A program made the position numbers and the translations under genes. Below, in pieces: positions 9,873-16,483 of a DNA stretch of 20,239 nucleotides. The notes beneath the pieces are model-generated. The model was not told the DNA's origin, made no database searches, and saw nothing but the letters and a program-made list of their open reading frames with translations. Numbering within the stretch: position 1 is the first letter of the stretch; each line of letters starts with the position of its first letter. Source of the DNA: an uncultured Acinetobacter sp. (GTDB lineage Bacteria > Pseudomonadota > Gammaproteobacteria > Pseudomonadales > Moraxellaceae); contig CAAFWA010000061.1 in NCBI GenBank assembly GCA_900766635.1, positions 1-20,239 on the forward strand. The letters are read 5' to 3'.

Positions 9873-9902
9873 ATTATACAAACAAATGAGAATAATTAAC
9901 AA
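9873..9902 (-). promoter_or_regulatory. Sigma70 promoter of feoA
   Basis: On the minus strand TTGTTA (9902-9897, four of six -35 consensus bases) is followed after 18 bases by a perfect TATAAT (9878-9873). Transcription would start near 9866, about 20 bases before the feoA GTG. Confidence 0.75.
9887..9901. promoter_or_regulatory. Fur box over the feoA promoter
   Basis: TGAGAAT-A-ATTAACA matches 12 of the 14 fixed positions of the 7-1-7 Fur consensus TGATAATNATTATCA. It lies in the spacer and overlaps the -35 of the feoA promoter, where a bound repressor would block RNA polymerase. Fur control of feo operons is well established in other proteobacteria; binding here is inferred. Confidence 0.7.
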
Positions 9903-9941
9903 ATAAGGGCGAGTTACATTTCCACTTGTTCTTATATCACA

Positions 9942-9970
9942 TCGACATATCAGCAAAATTAATCTAAATT
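9942..9970 (+). promoter_or_regulatory. Candidate xerD promoter
   Basis: TCGACA at 9942-9947 (five of six to TTGACA) and TAAATT at 9965-9970 (four of six to TATAAT) are 17 bases apart. The start point would be near 9977, about 40 bases before the xerD ATG. This is reasonable but not decisive. Confidence 0.45.
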
Positions 9971-9971
9971 G

Positions 9972-9990
9972 GATAATATCAATCATTCTC
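9972..9990. promoter_or_regulatory. Second Fur-box-like site, near the xerD start point
   Basis: GATAATATCAATCATTCTC matches the classic 19-base Fur consensus at 15 of 19 positions. It lies about 70 bases from the site over the feoA promoter and coincides with the predicted xerD transcription start. It could help repress feo by looping or act on xerD. Confidence 0.5.
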
Positions 9991-10017
9991 ATCGCTTTAA
10001 TAGATTAAAAATAACCT

Positions 10018-10935
10018 ATGCTGAATAAGAAACCGCGTATCCCTGCACCGGTACAGATTCCTGAACATGTCAGTTTCTTACAAGGATTTGCTCATCATTT
10101 GGTGGCACAAACGGTCAGTCCACATACGCGTAATGCCTATTTGTCTGATTTAATTCAAATGGCTGAACTGTCAAAAAACCCTCTGCCCGATTGGAGCAGT
10201 GACGATATTCATGAGACCTTGCTTTGCCTAACGCAAATGGGCAAAAGCCCACGCTCGATTGCCCGCAGCTTGTCGGCATTGCGTTCTTTTTTTAAGTTTT
10301 TACGTGAACAAAATTTACGTACTGATAACCCTGTTGCCACACATAAAACCCCAAAAATTGGGCGTAACTTACCCAAAGATTTATCTGAACAAGATGTTGA
10401 TGCTTTAATTCAAGCACCCGATGACACAACAGCATTGGGCTTACGTGATCGTGCCATGCTTGAAGTGCTGTATGCCTCAGGTTTACGTGTCTCTGAATTG
10501 CTCAATTTACGCCTCGATTTAATTAACCTTAATCAAGGCTATTTACGTGTGCTCGGTAAAGGCAATAAAGAACGCTTAGTGCCTTTAGGTCAACATGCCT
10601 GTGCATGGGTAGAACGCTATTTAAATGAAGCTCGTCCTAAGTTATATCGCAGTGCCACAGATTTTGTGTTTTTAACCCAACAAGGCGGACTCATGAGTCG
10701 ACAGAATTTTTGGTATGCGATTAAACGCTATGCGCTACAAGCAGGGATTCAAGCTGAACTGTCTCCGCATACCTTACGCCATGCCTTTGCGACCCATTTA
10801 CTTAATCACGGCGCCGACTTACGTGTAGTACAAATGCTCTTAGGTCATAGTGATTTATCGACCACGCAAATTTATACCCATGTGGCACAAGTGCGTTTAC
10901 AACAACTGCATGCCATGCATCATCCACGGGCTTAA
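10018..10935 (+). CDS. xerD: Site-specific tyrosine recombinase XerD
   Basis: XerD works with XerC at the dif site to resolve chromosome dimers at division, under FtsK control. The 305 residues have an N-terminal SAM-like core-binding domain (about 16-108). The catalytic domain carries R157 (ASGLRVSEL), K181 (GKGNKER), H251-x-x-R254 (SPHTLRH), H277 (LLGHSDL) and the nucleophile Y286 (TQIYTHV). The complete catalytic set and the neighbourhood xerD-dsbC-hom-thrC, which I recall from Pseudomonas, favour XerD over XerC. A phage integrase is unlikely, given the length and the setting. The ribosome site before ATG 10018 is weak. The stop codon sits inside the arm of its own terminator. Confidence 0.94.
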   Translation: MLNKKPRIPAPVQIPEHVSFLQGFAHHLVAQTVSPHTRNAYLSDLIQMAELSKNPLPDWSSDDIHETLLCLTQMGKSPRSIARSLSALRSFFKFLREQNLRTDNPVATHKTPKIGRNLPKDLSEQDVDALIQAPDDTTALGLRDRAMLEVLYASGLRVSELLNLRLDLINLNQGYLRVLGKGNKERLVPLGQHACAWVERYLNEARPKLYRSATDFVFLTQQGGLMSRQNFWYAIKRYALQAGIQAELSPHTLRHAFATHLLNHGADLRVVQMLLGHSDLSTTQIYTHVAQVRLQQLHAMHHPRA

Positions 10936-10966
10936 CACTAAAAATTTAGTGTTAAGCAGGTTTTTT
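10930..10966 (+). terminator. Rho-independent terminator of xerD
   Basis: GCTTAACACTAAA (10930-10942) is fully complementary to TTTAGTGTTAAGC (10945-10957), giving a 13-base perfect arm with a tiny loop. AGG and then six T's at 10961-10966 follow. The xerD stop codon at 10933-10935 is part of the left arm. The three-base gap before the T-run may weaken it. Confidence 0.75.
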
Positions 10967-11010
10967 GCTATGCTATGCGCTGTTTATTTGTCATTTATAA
11001 AGGGTTACTG

Positions 11011-11823
11011 ATGTCTTTTACCCGTGCCAAAGTCGTTTTAGCCTGTAGTCTTAGCTTAAGTTTTGCACTCAGTGCTTGCTCAAATTCAAATCAAGAAGAT
11101 CAGCAAGCTCCGCTCACTGCAAGTACACCTGCCACCGGTGAAGCATCACATATTATTGAACGTAATGCCGAACAGCGTTTAATTCAAACCCTCGAGCAAC
11201 ATTTTAAAACAGCCAATATCAAAGCCAAAGTGACTGAAATTAAAGCCACTGAAGTCCCTAATTTAGTGTGGGTGACTTTAGAGGGCATGGGATCAGTCTA
11301 TGCTACGGCCGATGGACGCTATATCATTCAAGGGGATGTGCTGCGTTTAGGTGACAAAACCTTGCACAATGTCAGCGAATCTTTACAAGCTGAAAATAAC
11401 AAAAAAATACTCAGTCAACTCAATCTTAAAGACTTAATTGTCTACCCTGCTCAAGGCAAAACTCAACATGTGGTCTATGTGTTTACCGATATTAGCTGCC
11501 CATATTGCCATAAATTACATGAGCAAATGCCGGCTATGAATGCCAAAGGCATTGAAGTACGTTATATCGCATGGCCACGTGGTGAACAATATATGCCTGC
11601 TATGCAAAGCGTGTGGTGTAGCGAGAATCGTCAAGAGGCATTTAACCGTGCCATTAGCGGCGAACAACTCCCTGCTGCAACGTGCACTAACCCTGTACAA
11701 CAACAATATGAACTTGGCTTAGCCATGGGCGTTAACGGCACACCTGCTATTTATAATAGCGAAGGGGTATATTTAGGCGGTTATCTCACTGCTGATGAAT
11801 TAATCGCCCGTTTAGATAAATAA
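11011..11823 (+). CDS. dsbC: DsbC-type thiol:disulfide isomerase, predicted lipoprotein
   Basis: DsbC-family proteins repair wrongly paired disulfides in the periplasm and are kept reduced by DsbD. Starting at ATG 11011 gives 270 residues. AAAGGG lies six bases upstream, and the product begins with a lipoprotein signal ending in the lipobox L-S-A-C at residues 20-23. An ATG at 10975 would add 12 residues ahead of the signal and has no ribosome site. After a low-complexity linker come the N-terminal dimerisation domain and a thioredoxin-fold domain with the active site C163-P-Y-C166 and a cis-Pro region GVNGTPAIY. E. coli DsbC has CGYC; CPYC is the DsbG form, so the exact subfamily is open. 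Serine after the lipidated Cys suggests outer-membrane sorting. Position after xerD matches dsbC elsewhere. Confidence 0.88.
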   Translation: MSFTRAKVVLACSLSLSFALSACSNSNQEDQQAPLTASTPATGEASHIIERNAEQRLIQTLEQHFKTANIKAKVTEIKATEVPNLVWVTLEGMGSVYATADGRYIIQGDVLRLGDKTLHNVSESLQAENNKKILSQLNLKDLIVYPAQGKTQHVVYVFTDISCPYCHKLHEQMPAMNAKGIEVRYIAWPRGEQYMPAMQSVWCSENRQEAFNRAISGEQLPAATCTNPVQQQYELGLAMGVNGTPAIYNSEGVYLGGYLTADELIARLDK

Positions 11824-11868
11824 TTCTTATGTCATAAATTACTGTTTTTTATGCATGTAGATAAAGTT

Positions 11869-11898
11869 AACAGGATGCTAGAGTATCCTGTTTTTTTT
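11869..11898 (+). terminator. Rho-independent terminator of dsbC
   Basis: AACAGGAT (11869-11876) pairs with ATCCTGTT (11885-11892). The stem can extend inwards by three pairs, one of them G-U. It runs into eight T's at 11891-11898, 45 bases after the dsbC stop. Confidence 0.92.
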
Positions 11899-11945
11899 AG
11901 CTATGATCTAGGCTCACTTAAAAATTGGTAAATATGGAGTGTGAC

Positions 11946-13250
11946 GTGAAACCAGTTCGTCTGGCAATCCTCGGTCTAGGTACTGTGGGTGGTGGTGCCC
12001 TTAAACTATTACAAGAAAATGCTGCTGAGATTAGACGTCGCACCGGTCGTGAAATTGAAATTACCCATGTGGGTACACGTCGTCCACGTCCTGATCTAAA
12101 TCTACCAGAGAGCATTAAACAAAGCGCAGATTTACTCGACATCGTTCGTCAACCTGATGTAGACGTTGTGGTCGAAGTAATGGGTGGTATTCATCCCGCT
12201 TACGAGATTATTAAAGAAGCCATCTTACACGGCAAACAAGTGGTAACGGCTAACAAAGCATTACTTGCTGAACACGGTAACGAATTATTTAAACTTGCCG
12301 ATGACAACGCGGTGCAAATTGCTTATGAAGCAGCCGTGGCAGGTGGTATTCCAATTATTAAAGTGATGCGTGAGGGTTTAGCTGCAAACCGTATTGATTG
12401 GTTAGCAGGCATCATCAACGGTACAGGTAACTTTATTCTGACCGAAATGCGTGAAAAAGGTCGTGCGTTTGATGATGTGTTAAAAGAAGCGCAAGAACTT
12501 GGTTATGCTGAAGCGGATCCAACCTTTGACGTTGAAGGGATTGATGCGGCACATAAATTAACACTTCTTGCCTCAATTGCATTTGGTATTCCACTACAAT
12601 TTGATAAAGTGTTTACCGAGGGCATTAGCAAAATTACTGCTCAAGATGTTAAATACGCTGAAGATTTAGGTTTCCGTATTAAACATTTAGGTATTGCACG
12701 CCGTGCCGAAACTGGCATTGAATTACGTGTACACCCAACCTTAATTCCTGAAGAACAACTCATTGCAAATGTCAACGGTGTTAAAAATGCGGTATTGGTC
12801 CAAGCCAATGCAGTAGGTCCAACACTTTACTATGGCGCAGGTGCAGGTGCAGGCCCTACAGCCTCTGCAGTTGTTGCTGATGTGGTCGATATTGTACGTG
12901 ACATCTCGTATACAGAAGATGGCGCAGGTACGATTCCACAATTGGCCTTTGAAAGCTTAAGTGACTTACCAATTTTGCCACGCGAAGAAATGACTACAGG
13001 TTACTACATCCGTATTAATGCTGAAGATCAAACCGGTGTATTGGCAGAAGTCACCACTATTTTAAGCCGTAATGGAATTAGCATTGATGCCATTATGCAG
13101 CAATCACGCTTAAAAGACCTCATTCCAATCGTGATCTTAACAGACCCTGTTAAAGAGGCGAAAATGGATGAAGCGTTAAAACAAATTCAAGCTCTTCCTG
13201 TCATTCATGGCGAAATTGTACGAATTCGTTTAGAATCGTTGGATAATTAA
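11946..13250 (+). CDS. hom: Homoserine dehydrogenase
   Basis: This enzyme reduces aspartate semialdehyde to homoserine with NAD(P)H, at the branch leading to threonine and methionine. From GTG 11946 it has 434 residues. The dinucleotide-binding loop GLGTVGGG is at 10-17, then TANKALLAEHG, INGTGNFILTEM and the GYAEADPTFDVEGIDAAHK catalytic region. A C-terminal ACT domain (about residues 345-420, opening YYIRINAEDQTGVLAEVT) suggests feedback by an amino acid such as threonine. GGAG lies six bases before GTG 11946. Starts further upstream (TTG 11925, ATG 11934) would place that ribosome site inside the gene. It is the monofunctional type, with no aspartokinase domain. thrC follows 57 bases later, so the two likely form an operon. 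Confidence 0.96.
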   Translation: MKPVRLAILGLGTVGGGALKLLQENAAEIRRRTGREIEITHVGTRRPRPDLNLPESIKQSADLLDIVRQPDVDVVVEVMGGIHPAYEIIKEAILHGKQVVTANKALLAEHGNELFKLADDNAVQIAYEAAVAGGIPIIKVMREGLAANRIDWLAGIINGTGNFILTEMREKGRAFDDVLKEAQELGYAEADPTFDVEGIDAAHKLTLLASIAFGIPLQFDKVFTEGISKITAQDVKYAEDLGFRIKHLGIARRAETGIELRVHPTLIPEEQLIANVNGVKNAVLVQANAVGPTLYYGAGAGAGPTASAVVADVVDIVRDISYTEDGAGTIPQLAFESLSDLPILPREEMTTGYYIRINAEDQTGVLAEVTTILSRNGISIDAIMQQSRLKDLIPIVILTDPVKEAKMDEALKQIQALPVIHGEIVRIRLESLDN

Positions 13251-13258
13251 TCGGGTTC

Positions 13259-13275
13259 AGGGGATACCCTCCCCT
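13259..13275 (+). other. Intercistronic hairpin between hom and thrC
   Basis: AGGGGA (13259-13264) and TCCCCT (13270-13275) form a six-pair GC-rich stem with the loop TACCC. No T-run follows, so read-through into thrC is expected. It may affect mRNA decay or the hom/thrC ratio. Confidence 0.4.
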
Positions 13276-13307
13276 AACCAAGCTCTACACACAATTGGAA
13301 CATCATC

Positions 13308-14447
13308 ATGTCGAATGCCAATCGTTATACTGGTTTAGTTGACCGCTATCGCGACCGTTTACCAGTGTCTGCAACTACCCCTGCTGTATCATTAGGCGAA
13401 GGTAATACACCACTGATCAAGCTTGCGAATATTCCGCGCATTATTGGCAAAAATGTTGAAATTTATGTGAAGTACGAAGGCTTAAACCCGACTGGTTCAT
13501 TTAAAGACCGTGGTATGACCATGGCAGTGACTAAAGCTGCTGAAGAAGGTTCTAAAGCGATTATCTGTGCATCTACAGGTAACACTTCAGCTGCTGCTGC
13601 TGCCTATGCTGCACGTGCAGGTATGAAAGCGTTTGTGTTAATCCCAGAGGGCAAAATTGCCATGGGTAAAATGGCACAAGCGATGATGTATGGTGCAATC
13701 ACCATGCAAATCCGTGGTAACTTTGACGATGGTATGCGCCTAGTTAAAGAAATTGCGGATAAAGCACCAGTTACCATCGTAAACTCAATCAACCCGTACC
13801 GTTTACAAGGTCAAAAAACCATTGCTTACGAAATCGTAGATGAGCTTGGTCGTGCACCAGATTACCACTGCTTACCAGTAGGTAACGCAGGTAACATTAC
13901 TGCACATTGGATGGGTTATACCGAAGCTGTAGCGAACCAACCTGCTGATCAATTCGAGCAAGTGGTTTATGACCCTGCAACTGATGCGTTCACTGGTCCT
14001 AAACCAGAGGGCTTACCAACCATGGTCGGTTATCAAGCATCAGGTGCTGCACCATTCTTACGTGGCGCGCCAGTTGAAAATCCTGAAACTGTTGCAACAG
14101 CAATCCGTATTGGTAATCCACAAAGCTGGAACCATGCTAAAGCTGTAGTACGTGACTCAAACGGTTGGTTTGACGAACTTCAAGATGCTGAAATCTTAGA
14201 AGCGCAACGTCTGCTTTCTATGTATGAAGGTGTGTTTGTTGAGCCTGCCTCAGCTGCGTCTATTGGTGGTGCAATCCGTGACATTAAAGCAGGTAAAATC
14301 GCTGAAGGTTCTGTGATTGTATGTACCGTGACAGGTAATGGTCTTAAAGATCCAGATACTGCAATCAAACAGTGCTCTGATGCAGTGATGCTTTCAATTG
14401 ACGCAACTTTAGATCAAGTTCGCGATTCAATTTTAAACAATATGTAA
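13308..14447 (+). CDS. thrC: Threonine synthase (PLP-dependent)
   Basis: ThrC converts O-phosphohomoserine to L-threonine, the last step of the pathway begun by the preceding hom. The 379 residues belong to the fold-type II PLP enzymes. The PLP lysine is K66 in GSFKDRGM, followed by the ASTGNTSAAAAAYAARAG substrate/phosphate region and the GNAGNITAHWMGY phosphate-cup loop. The short length and early LGEGNTPLI motif match the ThrC class in which the N-terminal extension is missing, unlike the longer E. coli enzyme. Only a weak GGAA precedes ATG 13308. A clear terminator follows after the stop. Confidence 0.96.
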   Translation: MSNANRYTGLVDRYRDRLPVSATTPAVSLGEGNTPLIKLANIPRIIGKNVEIYVKYEGLNPTGSFKDRGMTMAVTKAAEEGSKAIICASTGNTSAAAAAYAARAGMKAFVLIPEGKIAMGKMAQAMMYGAITMQIRGNFDDGMRLVKEIADKAPVTIVNSINPYRLQGQKTIAYEIVDELGRAPDYHCLPVGNAGNITAHWMGYTEAVANQPADQFEQVVYDPATDAFTGPKPEGLPTMVGYQASGAAPFLRGAPVENPETVATAIRIGNPQSWNHAKAVVRDSNGWFDELQDAEILEAQRLLSMYEGVFVEPASAASIGGAIRDIKAGKIAEGSVIVCTVTGNGLKDPDTAIKQCSDAVMLSIDATLDQVRDSILNNM

Positions 14448-14459
14448 GACATACTGTTT

Positions 14460-14491
14460 AAAAAAAGCCCTGCATTTTCAGGGCTTTTTTT
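14460..14491. terminator. Bidirectional terminator between thrC and pbpG
   Basis: AGCCCTG (14466-14472) and CAGGGCT (14479-14485) form a seven-pair stem around CATTTT. Seven A's lie on the left (14460-14466) and seven T's on the right (14485-14491), so it can stop transcription of both thrC (+) and pbpG (-). Confidence 0.93.
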
Positions 14492-14513
14492 ATGATTTCA
14501 CATTGATTCAGTT

Positions 14514-15620
14514 TTAAATTGACTTGGGTAAATTAGTCGTCCAATTCATTAAACGAATCGCATCATTATTACGTGCTTCGGTATTGCTTGCACCCAAAAT
14601 GACTAAAGCCACAGGACGATTATTTAATGTGGTATGCATGACCACACAACGCCCTGCTTCATTAATAAAGCCGGTTTTTGAAACATTAATGTTATAGCCA
14701 CCATTACGCACTAAACCATTGGTATTATTAGATTTAAGTACACGATAACCTAAATTAAAATCATAACTTGGTGTGGTTGAAAACTGACGAATTAAACCAT
14801 ATTGCGATGCAGTGCTCACCAACACACCTAAATCACGTGCAGAGGCGACATTGGCAGGATGTAGACCTGTTGATTCAACAAAACGACTGCTATGCATCCC
14901 TAATTCTTTGGCTTTAGCATTCATCGCAGCAACGAATGCCGTTTTACCCCCCGGATAAGTACGTGCTAAAGCAGCCGCGGCTGGATTTTCTGATTTCATT
15001 AGTGCAAATAATAATGCTTCTGCACGATTCATTTTATCACCCACACGTAAAGTTGAGCTTGAATTTTTACCGCCTGCCCCTGCAAAATCACTAGATTGCA
15101 AGGTAATGGTTTCATTCATATTTAAGCGTGCATCTGCGGTCACCACAGCGGTCATGAGTTTAGTGACTGAGGCAATTGGTAAAGCCGTATTGGTATTTTT
15201 GCTATATAACACTTCACCCGTATTGGCATCCATTACTAATGCAGCACGTGCATTAACTGAAGGTTGATTGCTATAACGGTTGGTATCTAAAATTTGAACG
15301 GTTTTTTTAGCTTCACCTTGCGTCACTACGCCATCTACACTGCGTACACTCGTGGTAATCGTTGTGGTTTTTTCACTTGTTGGCGTAACACTTGTCGTTG
15401 CAGGCGTACGTAAAGTAGTGGTAGATGTGACAGAACCTGGTGGAGAAGGCTCTTCATCATTTAAAAATTGGCTTGCTTGCTCTGATGACCACGTCAGATT
15501 GGCCTGTGGTGTGCTCCCCGAAGAAGAATTAACGATGATTTCTGCAAAACCCGTCGAACTCATCGCCAATAAGACAGATAGGCTCAACACATGTTTTAAC
15601 GATTTGTTAAATTTTTTCAC
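14514..15620 (-). CDS. pbpG: D-alanyl-D-alanine endopeptidase PbpG (PBP7/8-like)
   Basis: Low-molecular-mass PBPs of the S11 family cut D-Ala-mDAP cross-links in periplasmic peptidoglycan. With the start at GTG 15620 the protein has 368 residues. A signal peptide (MKKFNKSLKHVLSLSVLLAM) has a likely cut after GFA. A Ser/Thr/Pro-rich linker spans about residues 30-95, and then comes the catalytic domain with S151-x-x-K154 (SVTK), SEN at 210-212 and KTG at 315-317. There is no C-terminal amphipathic anchor or long extra domain as in DacA, so PbpG fits best. GTG 15626 is an alternative two residues upstream; the GAG at 15632-15634 gives better spacing (11 versus 5 bases by end distance) to 15620, but the choice is uncertain. 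From memory, PBP7/8 has been linked to survival of Acinetobacter baumannii in hosts. Confidence 0.88.
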   Translation of the reverse strand: MKKFNKSLKHVLSLSVLLAMSSTGFAEIIVNSSSGSTPQANLTWSSEQASQFLNDEEPSPPGSVTSTTTLRTPATTSVTPTSEKTTTITTSVRSVDGVVTQGEAKKTVQILDTNRYSNQPSVNARAALVMDANTGEVLYSKNTNTALPIASVTKLMTAVVTADARLNMNETITLQSSDFAGAGGKNSSSTLRVGDKMNRAEALLFALMKSENPAAAALARTYPGGKTAFVAAMNAKAKELGMHSSRFVESTGLHPANVASARDLGVLVSTASQYGLIRQFSTTPSYDFNLGYRVLKSNNTNGLVRNGGYNINVSKTGFINEAGRCVVMHTTLNNRPVALVILGASNTEARNNDAIRLMNWTTNLPKSI

Positions 15621-15640
15621 AATCACTTACTCATTTCAGG

Positions 15641-15668
15641 GAGGTAAGATACATTTGCGTATTACCTC
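15641..15668 (-). promoter_or_regulatory. Bulged stem-loop in the pbpG leader
   Basis: GAGGTAA (15641-15647) pairs with TTACCTC (15662-15668). After a two-base bulge, TAC (15650-15652) pairs with GTA (15659-15661) around a six-base loop. On the pbpG strand it lies about 20-50 bases before the start codon. Any role in mRNA stability or translation is speculative. Confidence 0.3.
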
Positions 15669-15767
15669 AAATATGCCTTACATTTACACATAGTGAGATA
15701 CAAAATGTACACATCTTGCAACTGTCACATTCTGCCGATCACTTGGGTGTGGAATATAGATAGGATT

Positions 15768-15801
15768 GCTAATTTTGTCGTTTCATTGCAAGCTAATTTT
15801 G
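15768..15801 (+). repeat. Direct repeat GCTAATTTTG upstream of gacA
   Basis: The 10-mer GCTAATTTTG occurs at 15768-15777 and again at 15792-15801, 24 bases apart. Each copy is followed by a near-identical (T)CGTT. The second copy ends 45 bases before the gacA start. Such spacing (just over two helical turns) could suit tandem regulator binding. In AT-rich DNA chance is also possible. I see no convincing sigma70 promoter in the pbpG-gacA spacer. Confidence 0.3.
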
Positions 15802-15846
15802 CGTTATGTAACAAAAAAATGAAAAATCATTCAGAGGGAGAAGCCA

Positions 15847-16482
15847 GTGATCACAGTTCTTGTAGTAGATGATCATGAGTTAGTTCGCACCGGCATTTGC
15901 CGTATGCTCGAAGACCATCTTGATGTACAAGTGATTGGGCAAGCAGAATCTGGTGAAGAGGCAATTAACTTAGTACGGCAACATCACCCCAACGTGGTGC
16001 TGCTCGACGTAAACATGCCCGGCATTGGTGGCGTTGAAACCACACGGCGTTTATTACAAACTGCACCAGAGACCAAAGTCCTGGCAGTGAGTGGTCTAGC
16101 AGAAGAACCTTATCCATCTTTACTGCTCAAAGCAGGTGCTAAAGGCTATATCACCAAAGGGGCGCCTGTGACTGAGATGGTGCGTGCCATTAAAAAAGTG
16201 ATGCAGGGCGGTAAATATTTTAGTGCCGATATTGCCGAGCAATTGGCGAGTTCTTATTTATCTGATACGCAGCAATCACCCTTTGATGCACTCTCAGAGC
16301 GTGAGATGCAGGTGGCGATGATGGTGGTCAACTGTATTAGTGCGCAAGAAATTGCGGACAAATTATTTGTGAGTGTTAAAACGGTCAATACCTATCGCTA
16401 TCGTATTTTTGAAAAATTAAACATTGATAGTGATGTCAAACTCACTCATCTCGCAATTCGTTATGGTCTGATTAAACCTTAA
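15847..16482 (+). CDS. gacA: Response regulator GacA (UvrY/GacA family)
   Basis: GacA-type regulators, phosphorylated by the GacS/BarA kinase, drive small RNAs that titrate CsrA/RsmA and so control virulence and metabolism. The 211 residues have an N-terminal receiver domain with D8, D9, phospho-acceptor D54 (LLDVNMPG) and the conserved Lys in GYITKG. A C-terminal LuxR-type helix-turn-helix carries SPFDALSEREMQVA, SAQEIADKLFVSVKTVNTYRYRIFEKL. This tail matches Pseudomonas GacA closely, which separates it from NarL-type regulators. The GTG start has a strong GAGGGAGA upstream (15834-15841). pilS begins one base after its stop, so gacA and pilS are probably on one mRNA. No GacS gene is present in the window, and uvrC, gacA's usual neighbour, is absent. 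Confidence 0.87.
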   Translation: MITVLVVDDHELVRTGICRMLEDHLDVQVIGQAESGEEAINLVRQHHPNVVLLDVNMPGIGGVETTRRLLQTAPETKVLAVSGLAEEPYPSLLLKAGAKGYITKGAPVTEMVRAIKKVMQGGKYFSADIAEQLASSYLSDTQQSPFDALSEREMQVAMMVVNCISAQEIADKLFVSVKTVNTYRYRIFEKLNIDSDVKLTHLAIRYGLIKP

Positions 16483-16483
16483 T

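Noticed and set aside
9681..9992. Open frame of 103 codons overlapping feoA in another frame
   Set aside because: FeoA is clearly encoded in the alternative frame with its own AGGA and promoter; this frame has no recognisable features.
10018..10935. Possible phage integrase or mobile element next to feo
   Set aside because: The protein has XerD size and motifs, conserved chromosomal neighbours, and no attachment repeats or phage genes nearby.
11902..11907. TATGAT as a -10 box for hom
   Set aside because: The position of its -35 falls within the dsbC terminator hairpin and shows no match to TTGACA, so I did not list it.
15352..15693. Open frame antisense to the start of pbpG
   Set aside because: Its Val/Thr-rich sequence is the complement of the Thr-rich linker codons, and it lacks a ribosome site.
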